Assembly (NCBI GenBank): GCA_003139735.1
Contig: PLGA01000297.1
Location: forward strand, 5,006-17,487
Source: Bryobacterales bacterium
Lineage (GTDB): Bacteria; Acidobacteriota; Terriglobia; Bryobacterales; Bryobacteraceae
Length of the DNA: 12,482 nt
Direction: 5' to 3'
The notes beneath the pieces are model-generated. The model saw nothing but the letters and a program-made list of their open reading frames with translations, did not search any database and was not told where the DNA came from. The position numbers were made by a program, and so were the translations under genes. The first letter of the stretch is position 1. Every line of letters begins with the position of its first letter. This document shows positions 1 through 6,114 of the stretch, piece after piece.

Positions 1-358
1 GGCTTGGAAGCCCACTCCACGAAAAGGCCACGCGGCGGGAGACTACCAGCGGGGCGCCGCCTACCAGGGCGGCCAGGGTGTGGGATCGCGAATCGTGCGC
101 ATGGATCAGGTCGTGGCGGCGGGCGAGTAGGGCGGCGCGGATCAGGCCGAGGGGTTCCACGTGGATGCCGGCCTGGACGGCGGCTTCAAACAAGGGTGAT
201 CCCAGGCGAGCGAGCAAGGTCGATTCAGAAGAAGGCAGGCCGACCCACGGAAGCGGTGGGTCCCCCGGCCCGCCCCACTGTAGGGCTTGAATGAGACGGA
301 GGGCCTGCCATTGGCCTCCGCGCATCGTCTTGCCCGCGTCCAGGTGGAGGACCCGCAT
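1..358 (-). CDS. Glycosyltransferase family 4 (group 1) protein, N-terminal part, cut by window edge
   Basis: An open minus-strand frame of 119 codons begins at ATG 358 and leaves the window without a stop. The N-terminus reads MRVLHLDAGKTMRGGQ, matching the first beta-strand and glycine-rich acceptor-side loop of GT-B, group-1 glycosyltransferases. Around residues 84-113 comes DLIHAHDSRSHTLAA followed by LVVSRRVAF, the usual 'D-hahD-rsh--aa---vvsrRv' stretch of this group. The nucleotide-sugar-binding C-terminal half lies outside the window. The family transfers a sugar from an activated donor onto a glycan or lipid acceptor, usually at the inner membrane face; donor and acceptor cannot be told here. 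The ATG overlaps the stop of the upstream family-2 glycosyltransferase (TGATG), which implies translational coupling and a shared pathway, probably cell-surface polysaccharide or LPS core. No independent Shine-Dalgarno is visible. Confidence 0.8.
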   Translation of the reverse strand, partial: MRVLHLDAGKTMRGGQWQALRLIQALQWGGPGDPPLPWVGLPSSESTLLARLGSPLFEAAVQAGIHVEPLGLIRAALLARRHDLIHAHDSRSHTLAALVGGAPLVVSRRVAFSWSGLPS

Positions 359-1095
359 CAGCTCATGTTTCTCGCTTTGGAGTACTTCAGGAACGTGTAG
401 AAGGCGGCCATGTGGGCGATGGTCAAGCCTTCGGGGCCATCGAGGAAACCGCGCTGCAGGAAATAGGTTCTCAGGAAGGTCCAGGCGGGGTCGGCGATCA
501 CGCGCGACAGCGGAATCCTGACCTTGCGCGCCGCCAGTTCCTGGGCCGCCAGGGTGGTATAGCGCTCCACGGTCTTGACGTGCTCGGAGAGCGAATCGCA
601 GGTGTAGTGGAGCAGGTTGTTCTGCAAATTGCCGACGCTGCCGCGCACCTCGACGCTCTCATGGACGAAACTGCCGACGAAGCTGGCGCGATCGCGGCGG
701 TAGAGGCGGATTTTGCGGTCGGGATACCAGCCGCTATGCAGGATCCATCGGCCCAGGTAGCGCGCCAGGCGCGGCATGGTGTAGGCGTCGTCGCGGGGAC
801 CGGTCTTCTTGAGGTTCCAGATCTCGGCCTCTAGGGCTTCGCTGAGGGCCTCATCGGCGTCGAGCGAGAGGATCCAATCGTGGGAAGCCTGCTCGGCGGC
901 CCAATTTTTCTGGGCAGAGAAGCCTCGCCAGTTGGCTTCGATGACGCGGGCGCCCAGGTTGCAAGCCAGTTCGACGGTGCGGTCCACGGAGCCGCTATCG
1001 ACGATCAGAACCTCGTCGGCGCAACGCAGGCTCTCGATGGCGCGCGCGATGTTGCGCTCCTCATCGCAGGTGATGATGGTAGCGGTAATTTTCAC
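358..1095 (-). CDS. Family 2 glycosyltransferase (WaaE/KdtX-like)
   Basis: This 245-residue GT-A enzyme has the family-2 fold. MKITATIITCDEERNIARAI forms the first strand and helix, DSGSVDRT (residues 33-40) is the nucleotide-binding loop, and LDADE (78-82) holds the DxD-type metal and donor site. The middle (roughly 105-165) with PRLARYLGRWILHSGWYPD and FVHESVEV resembles the LPS-core beta-1,4-glucosyltransferase group (WaaE/KdtX-like). That places it in surface glycan assembly on the cytoplasmic face; the exact sugar is unknown. I chose GTG at 1095: it is the only start near the conserved N-terminus and lies one base after the stop of the upstream M50 gene. The longer open frame reaching to 1359 is the out-of-frame shadow of that protease. 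The stop overlaps the next glycosyltransferase start, so the two are almost certainly one operon. Confidence 0.88.
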   Translation of the reverse strand: MKITATIITCDEERNIARAIESLRCADEVLIVDSGSVDRTVELACNLGARVIEANWRGFSAQKNWAAEQASHDWILSLDADEALSEALEAEIWNLKKTGPRDDAYTMPRLARYLGRWILHSGWYPDRKIRLYRRDRASFVGSFVHESVEVRGSVGNLQNNLLHYTCDSLSEHVKTVERYTTLAAQELAARKVRIPLSRVIADPAWTFLRTYFLQRGFLDGPEGLTIAHMAAFYTFLKYSKARNMS

Positions 1096-1096
1096 G

Positions 1097-2062
1097 TCAA
1101 AGCCCGCCGGGAACGATCGGCGCCCAGGTGAAGCACAGGAGGAAGGCGATGAGGGCGATCCAGCCGAGCTTGCGGCGGCCGGCGGTGAGTTCGGAATCGT
1201 CGAAGATGAGCGGATGGCGGCGGCCGATGAAGAGCAGGACCAGTCCCCAGACCAGCCAGCCGAACCAGAACCATCCCAAGGGCAGCAGGGCGATGCAGAC
1301 GAGCTTGGAGACCAGCTTATGGCGCCGGGGGAAGAAGGCGTAGAGGATATGGCCGCCATCGAGTTGCCCGATGGGGAGCAGGTTCAGGGCGGTGGCCAAC
1401 ATGCCGATCCAGGCGGCCCGCGCGACGGGGTGCAGATAAATATCGGCGGAGCGGACGCCCGGGAAAATCAAACGCTCGGCGAGCCATTCGAGACCGGGCG
1501 CGCCGAATTGCATCATGCCCTGGTGGGCGATGTTGGGGATCACCTTGGAGAACGCCAATCCCACGGCAAGCGCCGGCATGAGGAATACAAAGCCGGCCAG
1601 CGGACCGGCGGCTCCGATATCGAACAAGACGCGCTTGGAATAAATCGGGGAGCGCACGCGGATGAAAGCGCCGAAAGTTCCGAGGAACGGGGAGGGGAGG
1701 AAGTAGGGCAAGCTGGCATCCACGCGGTGATACATGGCGGCGAGGTAATGGCCGAGCTCATGCGCCATGAGGATGGTCAGCAGGGTGAGCGAGAAGGGCA
1801 GGCCGTTCAAGAGCAGGGCCGGATGCTGCCAGAAGACGGCATACTGCGAGTAGGAGCGATCGACATCGAAGGGCAGGTTGCGCTCAAAATCGCTCTGCAT
1901 GCCGGCGCCGACCACGGTTGCGGTGAACACCGTCAGCGCGAACAGCAGGCCGTAGAGCCAATACCGCTCGCGGGTACGAATTGCCGGGATGGCGAATCCC
2001 TGGCCGTTGCCGCCTCCCGCGAGGAAGGGGTACGGCGCGGGAGAGAGATCCTGAGAGGACAC
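1097..2062 (-). CDS. Site-2 protease family (peptidase M50) membrane metalloprotease
   Basis: A 321-residue polytopic membrane protein with both hallmarks of site-2 proteases. The zinc motif HELGH (H101, E102, H105) sits inside the segment LTILMAHELGHYLAA. The second motif LLPIGQLDGGHILYA (about 229-242) provides the aspartate (D235) that is the third zinc ligand. Hydrophobic segments lie near 33-52, 88-112, 146-172, 215-235 and 252-280, with another at the C-terminus (about 300-315). M50 proteases cut transmembrane segments of regulators or clear membrane peptides; no PDZ domain is visible, so the substrate cannot be guessed. The start is uncertain: GTG 2062, 22 nt after the HU stop, is the first usable codon and leaves a short polar N-terminus (SSQDLSPAPYPF) before TM1. 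The frame continues open to 2179 but that part overlaps HU. It is co-transcribed with HU upstream and glycosyltransferases downstream. Confidence 0.9.
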   Translation of the reverse strand: MSSQDLSPAPYPFLAGGGNGQGFAIPAIRTRERYWLYGLLFALTVFTATVVGAGMQSDFERNLPFDVDRSYSQYAVFWQHPALLLNGLPFSLTLLTILMAHELGHYLAAMYHRVDASLPYFLPSPFLGTFGAFIRVRSPIYSKRVLFDIGAAGPLAGFVFLMPALAVGLAFSKVIPNIAHQGMMQFGAPGLEWLAERLIFPGVRSADIYLHPVARAAWIGMLATALNLLPIGQLDGGHILYAFFPRRHKLVSKLVCIALLPLGWFWFGWLVWGLVLLFIGRRHPLIFDDSELTAGRRKLGWIALIAFLLCFTWAPIVPGGL

Positions 2063-2084
2063 AATGCGTAGCGCGTGCAGCAGC

Positions 2085-2354
2085 CTACTGCAGCGTCTGT
2101 AACTCCTTGCCCGGCTTGAAGCGCACGGCCTTTCCGGGCGGGATGGAGACCTCCGCTCCGGTGCGCGGGTTACGCCCAATGCCGGTTTTGCGGGGCTTCA
2201 CATTGAAAACTCCGAAACCCCGCAACTCGATGCGATCGCCCTGCTCGAGCGCCTTCTTCATGGATTCAAAGACGGTCTCGACCGCCATCTCGGCTTTGGT
2301 CTTGGTGATGCCGGTTCTGTTCACGACCTCGTTGATGATGTCCAGCTTGATCAA
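2085..2354 (-). CDS. hup: HU/IHF family DNA-binding protein
   Basis: An 89-residue protein of normal HU length. It has the alpha-helical dimerisation region (IKLDIINEVVNRTGITKTKA, then AVETVFESMKKAL), the GDRIELRGFGVFNVKPRKT beta-hairpin entry, the conserved arm motif GRNPRTG (60-66) and the closing PPGKAVRFKPGKEL. HU dimers bend and compact DNA in the nucleoid. The start is TTG at 2354: a perfect AAGGAGG lies five bases upstream, and the resulting N-terminus MIKLDIINEV fits the family exactly. The ATG further upstream at 2411 would add 19 residues of non-family sequence. The gene is first in a minus-strand cluster with the M50 protease and two glycosyltransferases, an arrangement that may simply be read-through from a strong HU promoter. 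Whether it is closer to HU or IHF cannot be settled from sequence alone. Confidence 0.95.
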   Translation of the reverse strand: MIKLDIINEVVNRTGITKTKAEMAVETVFESMKKALEQGDRIELRGFGVFNVKPRKTGIGRNPRTGAEVSIPPGKAVRFKPGKELQTLQ

Positions 2355-2359
2355 AAAAG

Positions 2360-2366
2360 CCTCCTT
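2360..2366 (-). promoter_or_regulatory. Shine-Dalgarno that fixes the TTG start of HU
   Basis: Read on the minus strand, the bases are AAGGAGG, a full anti-16S match, followed by five bases (CTTTT) and then TTG ATC AAG. This is the best ribosome binding site in the window, and it decides the non-ATG start of HU. Confidence 0.85.
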
Positions 2367-2388
2367 GCCCTGGAACGGGGAGAGCGCG

Positions 2389-2416
2389 GTTATCGCATCG
2401 TTCAACCACATGATAA
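2389..2416 (-). promoter_or_regulatory. Possible promoter of the HU operon
   Basis: On the minus strand TTATCA (2416-2411) is followed after 16 bases by GATAAC (2394-2389), each matching four of six positions of the sigma-70-type -35 and -10 boxes. Transcription would start near 2382, giving a leader of about 28 nt that contains the AAGGAGG site. The spacing is plausible but the boxes are imperfect, so this is an inference. Confidence 0.35.
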
Positions 2417-2432
2417 GATTGAATTTATATCC

Positions 2433-2948
2433 ATGTCAAGCGAGAAGCTCCCGAGGGCGCTTGCGGCAGTGGCCGGCGAGGAGTTCCGGCGGGCTTGCGG
2501 GCGCTTTGCCACGGGCGTCACGATCGCCAGCGTGCTCGATGAATTGGGCGCGCCGCATGGCCTCACGGTGAGCTCCTTTGCGGCGGTTTCGCTCGACCCT
2601 CCGCTGGCGCTGATTTGCCTGGGCCATGAGACTACGTCCCTGGCGGCGTTCCGTGCGGCTAAGTATTTCGGGATCAATGTTTTGGGGGAAGATCAACGGG
2701 CCTTGTCCGAGCATTTTGCGCGCAAGGGGCACGACCGTTTCGACGGGCTGGACTGGGCGCCTGGGGAGACCGGCGTGCCGCTGCTGGCGGGCGTGCTGGC
2801 GCAGATGGAATGCGCGGTCCGGCAGCGGGTGACGGCGGGCGACCACGAGATTCTTATTGGGGAAATGTTGAGCGCGCGGGTGCATAAGGGGGATCCGCTG
2901 ATTCACTTTTCGAGCAGGTATCGGAAACTGGCGGATTTGGGGGGATAG
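2433..2948 (+). CDS. Flavin reductase domain protein (FMN-binding, HpaC/NtaB-like)
   Basis: A 171-residue single-domain protein with the pattern of the flavin reductase-like family (split barrel). FRRACGRFATGVTIAS (18-33) is the N-terminal signature, GLTVSSFAAVSLDPPLALIC (43-62) the flavin phosphate and isoalloxazine-binding strand-loop, FGINVLGEDQRALSEHFA (79-96) the mid-domain, and GDHEILIGEML (136-146) the conserved histidine region. Relatives reduce FMN or FAD with NAD(P)H and supply reduced flavin to a partner monooxygenase, or bind FMN themselves. No monooxygenase is next door, so the partner is unknown. The start ATG 2433 leaves a normal N-terminus; no Shine-Dalgarno is clear, and a TAAGAT hexamer at 2414-2419 could be its -10. 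It diverges from HU across 78 bp. A weak GC hairpin follows the stop. Confidence 0.85.
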   Translation: MSSEKLPRALAAVAGEEFRRACGRFATGVTIASVLDELGAPHGLTVSSFAAVSLDPPLALICLGHETTSLAAFRAAKYFGINVLGEDQRALSEHFARKGHDRFDGLDWAPGETGVPLLAGVLAQMECAVRQRVTAGDHEILIGEMLSARVHKGDPLIHFSSRYRKLADLGG

Positions 2949-2964
2949 AGGGGGACTATCTACC

Positions 2965-2980
2965 GCCCCCTGCCGGGGGC
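2965..2980 (+). terminator. Weak candidate terminator hairpin after the flavin reductase gene
   Basis: GCCCCC and GGGGGC pair around a TGCC loop 17 bases after the flavin reductase stop. The following bases (TTGATCGATTT) are only partly T-rich, so intrinsic termination is possible but not strong. Confidence 0.35.
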
Positions 2981-2996
2981 TTGATCGATTTCGCCG

Positions 2997-3193
2997 TCTT
3001 CCCACGGCTCACGCCGTGGGCTACTTTCTTTCGCTCCTACGGAGCTTGGGGCCAAACCAAGACGCACGCCCGCGGCAGGACGCGGCGCTACACTGGCAAT
3101 TTCTTCCCACGGCTCACGCCGTGGGCTACTTTCTTTCGCTCCTACGGAGCTTGGGGCCAAGACGCACACCCGCGCGGCGCTAGACTGGCAATT
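2997..3193. repeat. Two-copy tandem repeat carrying palindromic hairpins, ending at the kbl start
   Basis: Copy 1 is 2997-3101 and copy 2 is 3102-3193. The first 59 bases (2997-3055 and 3102-3160) are identical. The rest aligns with two substitutions plus a 5-nt (3056-3060) and an 8-nt (3075-3082) segment present only in copy 1. Each copy has a perfect 8-bp hairpin CCCACGGCTCACGCCGTGGG (3001-3020 and 3106-3125), then 12 pyrimidine-rich bases, then a 5-bp hairpin GCTCC-TAC-GGAGC (3033-3045 and 3138-3150). Such paired palindromes in intergenic DNA look like REP-type dispersed repeats; genome copy number cannot be seen here. Copy 2 ends one base before the kbl ATG, so the repeat unit includes the presumed kbl -10 region. 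Confidence 0.9.
3181..3186 (+). promoter_or_regulatory. Candidate -10 box of kbl
   Basis: TAGACT lies eight bases before the ATG, so a transcript starting 6-8 bases after it would have essentially no leader. No Shine-Dalgarno is present and no -35 is recognisable at normal spacing. The first repeat copy has the equivalent TACACT at 3089-3094. Confidence 0.35.
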
Positions 3194-3194
3194 G

Positions 3195-4376
3195 ATGGAC
3201 AATCCTCTCTCTTATCTTCACGATCAACTGGAACAGTGGAAGCGGGAAGGCACGTACCAGCGGCTGCGGGTGCTGGAATCGGAGAGCGCGGCGGAAGCGC
3301 GCTTTGACGGCAAGGATGTCGTCAACCTGGCCTCCAATAACTACCTCGGGCTGACCACCCATCCGAAGTTGCGGGAGGCGGCCATAGAAGCCACGCGCAA
3401 GTATGGCGTGGGGTCGGGCGCGGTGCGGACGATTTCCGGGACCATGCGCCTGCATATGGAATTGGAGGAGCGCATCGCGGCGTTCAAGCGGGTGGAAGCT
3501 TGCGTTGTGTTTCAGTCGGGGTTCGCGGCCAACGCGGGGACGGTGGCGGCGGTTCTCACGCCGGAAGATCACATTATTTCCGATGAGCTGAACCACGCGA
3601 GCATCATCGACGGCTGCCGTCTGTCGAAGGCGAAGATTCACGTTTTTCCGCACAAGGACGCGGCGGCGGCGGATAAAATTCTGGCGGAACTCGAAAGCGT
3701 TCCGGGCCGCAAGCTGCTGATCACGGACGGCGTCTTTTCCATGGATGGCGATATCGCGCCACTGCCGGGGCTGGTGGAAGCGGCCGCGCGGCACGGCGCC
3801 ATCATGATGATCGACGACGCGCACTCGTCCGGCGTGCTGGGGCGCAACGGGCGCGGCACGGTGGACCATTTCGGTCTGTACGGGCGCGTGGACATCCAGG
3901 TGGGAACGCTTTCGAAGGCCATCGGCGTGTTGGGCGGATACGTATGCGGCAGCCGCGAACTGATCGAGTTTTTGTACCACCGCGCGCGGCCGTTCCTATT
4001 TTCCACCTCGCACCCGCCGGCGGTGGCGGCGGCGTGCCTGGCAGCGTTCGACGTTCTGGAACAGGAGCCCGAGCGCATCGAGAGCCTTTGGGCCAACACG
4101 AAGTACTTCAAGGCGGGTCTGGCAGCGGCCGGGTTCGATACGGGGGCCAGCGAAACGCCCATCACACCGGTGCTGGTTGGCGATGCGGCGCTGGCGCACC
4201 GGCTGTCGCGGGAGCTTTTCGAGGAAGGCGTGCTGGCGACGGGCATCGGGTTCCCCACCGTTCCCAAAGGCCGAGCGCGCGTGCGGACCATCGTCGCGGC
4301 GACGCACACGCGGGGGGAGTTGGACCGGGCGCTGGAGGCGTTCGGAAAGGTGGGGAAGCGGTTGGGATTGATTTGA
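3195..4376 (+). CDS. kbl: Glycine C-acetyltransferase (2-amino-3-ketobutyrate CoA ligase)
   Basis: A 393-residue PLP enzyme of the alpha-oxoamine synthase family. Visible landmarks: LASNNYLGL (45-53) substrate loop, GSGAVRTISGT (73-83), DELNHASIIDG (130-140) with the PLP-stacking histidine H134, IDDAHSSGVLG (206-216) with D208 and H210, and GTLSKAIGVLGGY (237-249) with K241 as the Schiff-base lysine. The pattern follows the Bacillus-type Kbl closely, including RPFLFSTS and the C-terminal FPTVPKG. Kbl converts 2-amino-3-oxobutyrate plus CoA into glycine and acetyl-CoA, the second step of threonine breakdown after Tdh. No tdh gene is adjacent, and related enzymes such as BioF share the fold, so substrate is inferred. 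I used ATG 3195 rather than the TTG just before it. There is no Shine-Dalgarno. Confidence 0.85.
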   Translation: MDNPLSYLHDQLEQWKREGTYQRLRVLESESAAEARFDGKDVVNLASNNYLGLTTHPKLREAAIEATRKYGVGSGAVRTISGTMRLHMELEERIAAFKRVEACVVFQSGFAANAGTVAAVLTPEDHIISDELNHASIIDGCRLSKAKIHVFPHKDAAAADKILAELESVPGRKLLITDGVFSMDGDIAPLPGLVEAAARHGAIMMIDDAHSSGVLGRNGRGTVDHFGLYGRVDIQVGTLSKAIGVLGGYVCGSRELIEFLYHRARPFLFSTSHPPAVAAACLAAFDVLEQEPERIESLWANTKYFKAGLAAAGFDTGASETPITPVLVGDAALAHRLSRELFEEGVLATGIGFPTVPKGRARVRTIVAATHTRGELDRALEAFGKVGKRLGLI

Positions 4377-4385
4377 GGGACCGAT

Positions 4386-4494
4386 TTGACGCGGAGACGC
4401 GGAGAAAAACCTAGAAGGGATCGGCAAGACGGCAGGAATCTCGCGGTTTAGCCTTACCAAAGGTCTTCTCCGCGCCTCCGCGTCTCCGCGTCAA
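4386..4494. repeat. Perfect 19-bp inverted repeat between convergent genes
   Basis: TTGACGCGGAGACGCGGAG at 4386-4404 recurs as its exact reverse complement at 4476-4494, with 71 bases between. Each arm is itself an iteration of GACGCGGA, and a third related block (CTCCGCGC) sits at 4469-4475. A smaller inverted pair TAGCCTT/AAGGCTA (4449-4455 and 4493-4499) lies within. It fills the gap between the stops of kbl and the opposing PH-like gene, so it could act as a two-way transcription barrier, or be a dispersed repeat, or both. Confidence 0.85.
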
Positions 4495-4496
4495 GG

Positions 4497-5060
4497 CTAT
4501 TTCTCGTCCGTGGAATTCTTTTGGTCGAGGTTGCCGACCGTCTTCAGACGCTGGTAGAGACGCTCGACTTCGGCCTCATCCTCCGGCAGGAGGATGCGGT
4601 AACGGGGCGGCGGGGAGGGCTTGCGATCTCCGGCGGGCGTCATTTCGCCCCAATACTGACGGTACGGCACGCCATCGATGAGGGCGTCGCGCGAAAGGCG
4701 GCGCAGGTGGCGGAGCAGGCTGTTGCAGGAATCCAGGTTGCCGGGATAAATCAGCGGAAACCGCGAATCGTCGAACAGCGTGACGCGAATGATGAGCGGC
4801 GACACCCAGCCGGTACGGTCCAGGCGGCGAATATCCATCCACGGCACGATGCGTTTGCCGATGGCGACGTAGCCTTCGTGGATCTCGATGGCGGGAAGAG
4901 CCGCCATCGCGAACAACAGGCAGGCCGTAAGCAGGAACAGGCCGGCGGCGATATACGACAACGGCGAATAACGCCAAGCGAACCAGCCGGAAAGGCCGGC
5001 TAGCGCGGCCGCGGTTGCGCCAAAGCCCACGTATTGTCGTGCCGGCTCATAGCGAGTCAT
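4497..5060 (-). CDS. Membrane protein of unknown function, possible PH-like domain
   Basis: A 187-residue protein I do not recognise as a named family. Two hydrophobic segments (about 11-29 and 34-56) form an N-terminal hairpin. A beta-rich stretch follows (58-108, for example AIEIHEGYVAIGKRIVPWMD and IIRVTLFDDSRFPLIYPG) and then a helix (110-126), a layout reminiscent of bacterial PH-like domains anchored by two TMs. The C-terminus (145-187) is proline-rich, then charged and helical. I chose ATG 5060, which starts just before TM1. The frame is open to 5234 but that extension overlaps the upstream pgsA-like gene. It lies 25 nt after that gene's stop, so the two are probably co-transcribed, which hints at a membrane lipid or envelope role. 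It converges on kbl. Confidence 0.72.
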   Translation of the reverse strand: MTRYEPARQYVGFGATAAALAGLSGWFAWRYSPLSYIAAGLFLLTACLLFAMAALPAIEIHEGYVAIGKRIVPWMDIRRLDRTGWVSPLIIRVTLFDDSRFPLIYPGNLDSCNSLLRHLRRLSRDALIDGVPYRQYWGEMTPAGDRKPSPPPRYRILLPEDEAEVERLYQRLKTVGNLDQKNSTDEK

Positions 5061-5085
5061 GGATCGCCCGTCTTCTACTCTTAGA

Positions 5086-5655
5086 CTACTCCCGAGCGGA
5101 GACTGCGTCAATCCGTCCGCGAGGCCGCAGAATTCGCCACGTATAGTGAACGCCACTCCAGACGGTGAACGCCGCGCAGGGCCATTGGACCGCCGCCGAA
5201 AAGCGCTCCGCCCATCCGGTAAGGAGCACGTCACGGGCCATTAAGGAGACAGCGGCGATCACCTGAACGAGCGTGGCAACTTTGCCCCACACGCTGGGAG
5301 GGAATCTCCGCAAGGATGTAAAACAAAGCGCGGCCGCGGCGCCAAGGAGGATGTAGATATCGCGGCCGAAGATGACGCCCACCAGCCACCAGGGCGCGGC
5401 GCGGGAGGCGGCCAGCGCCAGAAAAACGCCGCTCAGCAGGCACTTATCGGCGATCGGATCCAGATACGCGCCAAGCGGGGTAACCGATCCGAAGCGCCGC
5501 GCGGCCGCGCCATCGGCGACGTCGGTGGCCGCGGCTGCCGCGAACAGCGCCAGCGCCAGGACGTGCCGGCCCTCGAGGACAGCCTGAACGACGAATGGAA
5601 CCAGCGCCAGGCGGAGCGCGGTAAACCCGTTCGGAACGTTGATCCAGCGCGGCAA
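5086..5655 (-). CDS. pgsA: CDP-alcohol phosphatidyltransferase (PgsA-like)
   Basis: A 189-residue polytopic protein with the full CDP-alcohol phosphatidyltransferase signature D-x2-DG-x2-AR-x8-G-x3-D-x3-D. It reads TDVADGAAARRF followed by LGAYLDPIAD (D45, D48, D66, D70). The N-terminus WINVPNGFTALRLALVP and the segment SVWGKVATLVQVI are typical of PgsA. That enzyme makes phosphatidylglycerol phosphate from CDP-diacylglycerol and glycerol 3-phosphate in the inner membrane. Other members (cardiolipin or phosphatidylinositol-phosphate synthases) share the motif, so the substrate is likely rather than certain. The start is TTG at 5655; no ATG or GTG fits between the upstream in-frame stop (5674-5676) and the conserved NVPN region. 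The gene directly follows a truncated oxidoreductase remnant in the same frame, so its native 5' end may have been altered. A PH-like gene follows 25 nt downstream. Confidence 0.82.
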   Translation of the reverse strand: MPRWINVPNGFTALRLALVPFVVQAVLEGRHVLALALFAAAAATDVADGAAARRFGSVTPLGAYLDPIADKCLLSGVFLALAASRAAPWWLVGVIFGRDIYILLGAAAALCFTSLRRFPPSVWGKVATLVQVIAAVSLMARDVLLTGWAERFSAAVQWPCAAFTVWSGVHYTWRILRPRGRIDAVSARE

Positions 5656-5673
5656 AGCCGTCCCAAGTCTCCG

Positions 5674-5760
5674 TTACGCGTATCCCAGCCTGCGGAGGCC
5701 TTCCAGGTGAACGCGGCCGACGAAGCCGGCGCCGAATAATGCGGTTTTGTACGTTCTCAT
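5674..5760 (-). pseudogene. 28-codon N-terminal remnant of a Gfo/Idh/MocA-type oxidoreductase
   Basis: From ATG 5760 the minus strand reads MRTYKTALFGAGFVGRVHL and continues EGLRRLGYA before TAA. This is the first beta-strand, the GxGxxGxxH dinucleotide-binding turn and the first helix of a Gfo/Idh/MocA Rossmann fold, at the position where the intact family begins. The remaining roughly 300 residues are missing: neither other frame after the stop gives a recognisable second strand, and the pgsA-like coding region starts 18 bases later. A GAGG lies just before the ATG, so it may still be translated. The most likely history is a deletion that joined the start of an oxidoreductase gene to pgsA. 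A chance short leader peptide is the alternative. Confidence 0.6.
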
Positions 5761-5821
5761 GCGCCTCGTCTTGGAAAGGTCTACTGTATCGCAAAACCTG
5801 TTAGATTGGTACCGAAGACGC

Positions 5822-6109
5822 ATGGTCATACGCATCCGGTTCGGCAAGGGACCCAGGATCGGCGTCAGACGGCGGAAAAACCGGCGGGCCGCCCTCATGA
5901 TGTCCGGGCTGCTGACACCGGTGGCCGCGATGGCCTTCGCCTTGGCGTGCTGGGGCATTGCCGCCGATCTGAGCTGGACCAGCACCTTCGTCATCTCCTC
6001 GGGCCTCTTCTCGCACTGGCAGGCGTGGCTGGGAGCGGCGGCGCTTTTGCAGGCGGCGTCGCGGATCTTGAGCCGTTACGCGCGCAACGACGACGCGGCG
6101 GCATCCTAG
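5822..6109 (+). CDS. Small two-TM hypothetical protein
   Basis: A 95-residue protein that I do not recognise. The first 23 residues are strongly basic (RIRFGKG, RRRKNRR), followed by a long hydrophobic segment (about 24-48) and a second, weaker one (about 64-82), then a short polar tail with RYARNDD. The positive-inside rule places the N-terminus in the cytoplasm. ATG 5822 is preferred. An upstream in-frame ATG at 5747 would add 25 residues without family-like features and would overlap the opposing oxidoreductase remnant. No strong ribosome binding site is seen for either start. The stop lies five bases before a large near-palindrome. Amino-acid composition and the clear membrane pattern favour a real gene over a chance frame. 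Confidence 0.55.
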   Translation: MVIRIRFGKGPRIGVRRRKNRRAALMMSGLLTPVAAMAFALACWGIAADLSWTSTFVISSGLFSHWQAWLGAAALLQAASRILSRYARNDDAAAS

Positions 6110-6114
6110 GCCAA

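Noticed and set aside
809..2071. Long plus-strand open frame of 420 codons
   Set aside because: It is antisense to the M50 protease and GT2 genes, has low-complexity composition (runs of E, G, Q) typical of the reverse strand of GC-rich coding DNA, and shows no domain pattern.
2355..2411. Upstream ATG extension of HU adding 19 residues
   Set aside because: The extension does not match the HU family and would bypass the perfect AAGGAGG that precedes the TTG start.
2997..3193. Possible CRISPR array or riboswitch upstream of kbl
   Set aside because: There are only two units, they are directly abutting without spacers, and no cas genes or conserved aptamer motif is seen.
3180..3980. Minus-strand open frame of 266 codons
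   Set aside because: It is antisense to kbl, rich in R, H and Q, with no recognisable domain; kbl has every family motif in the other strand.
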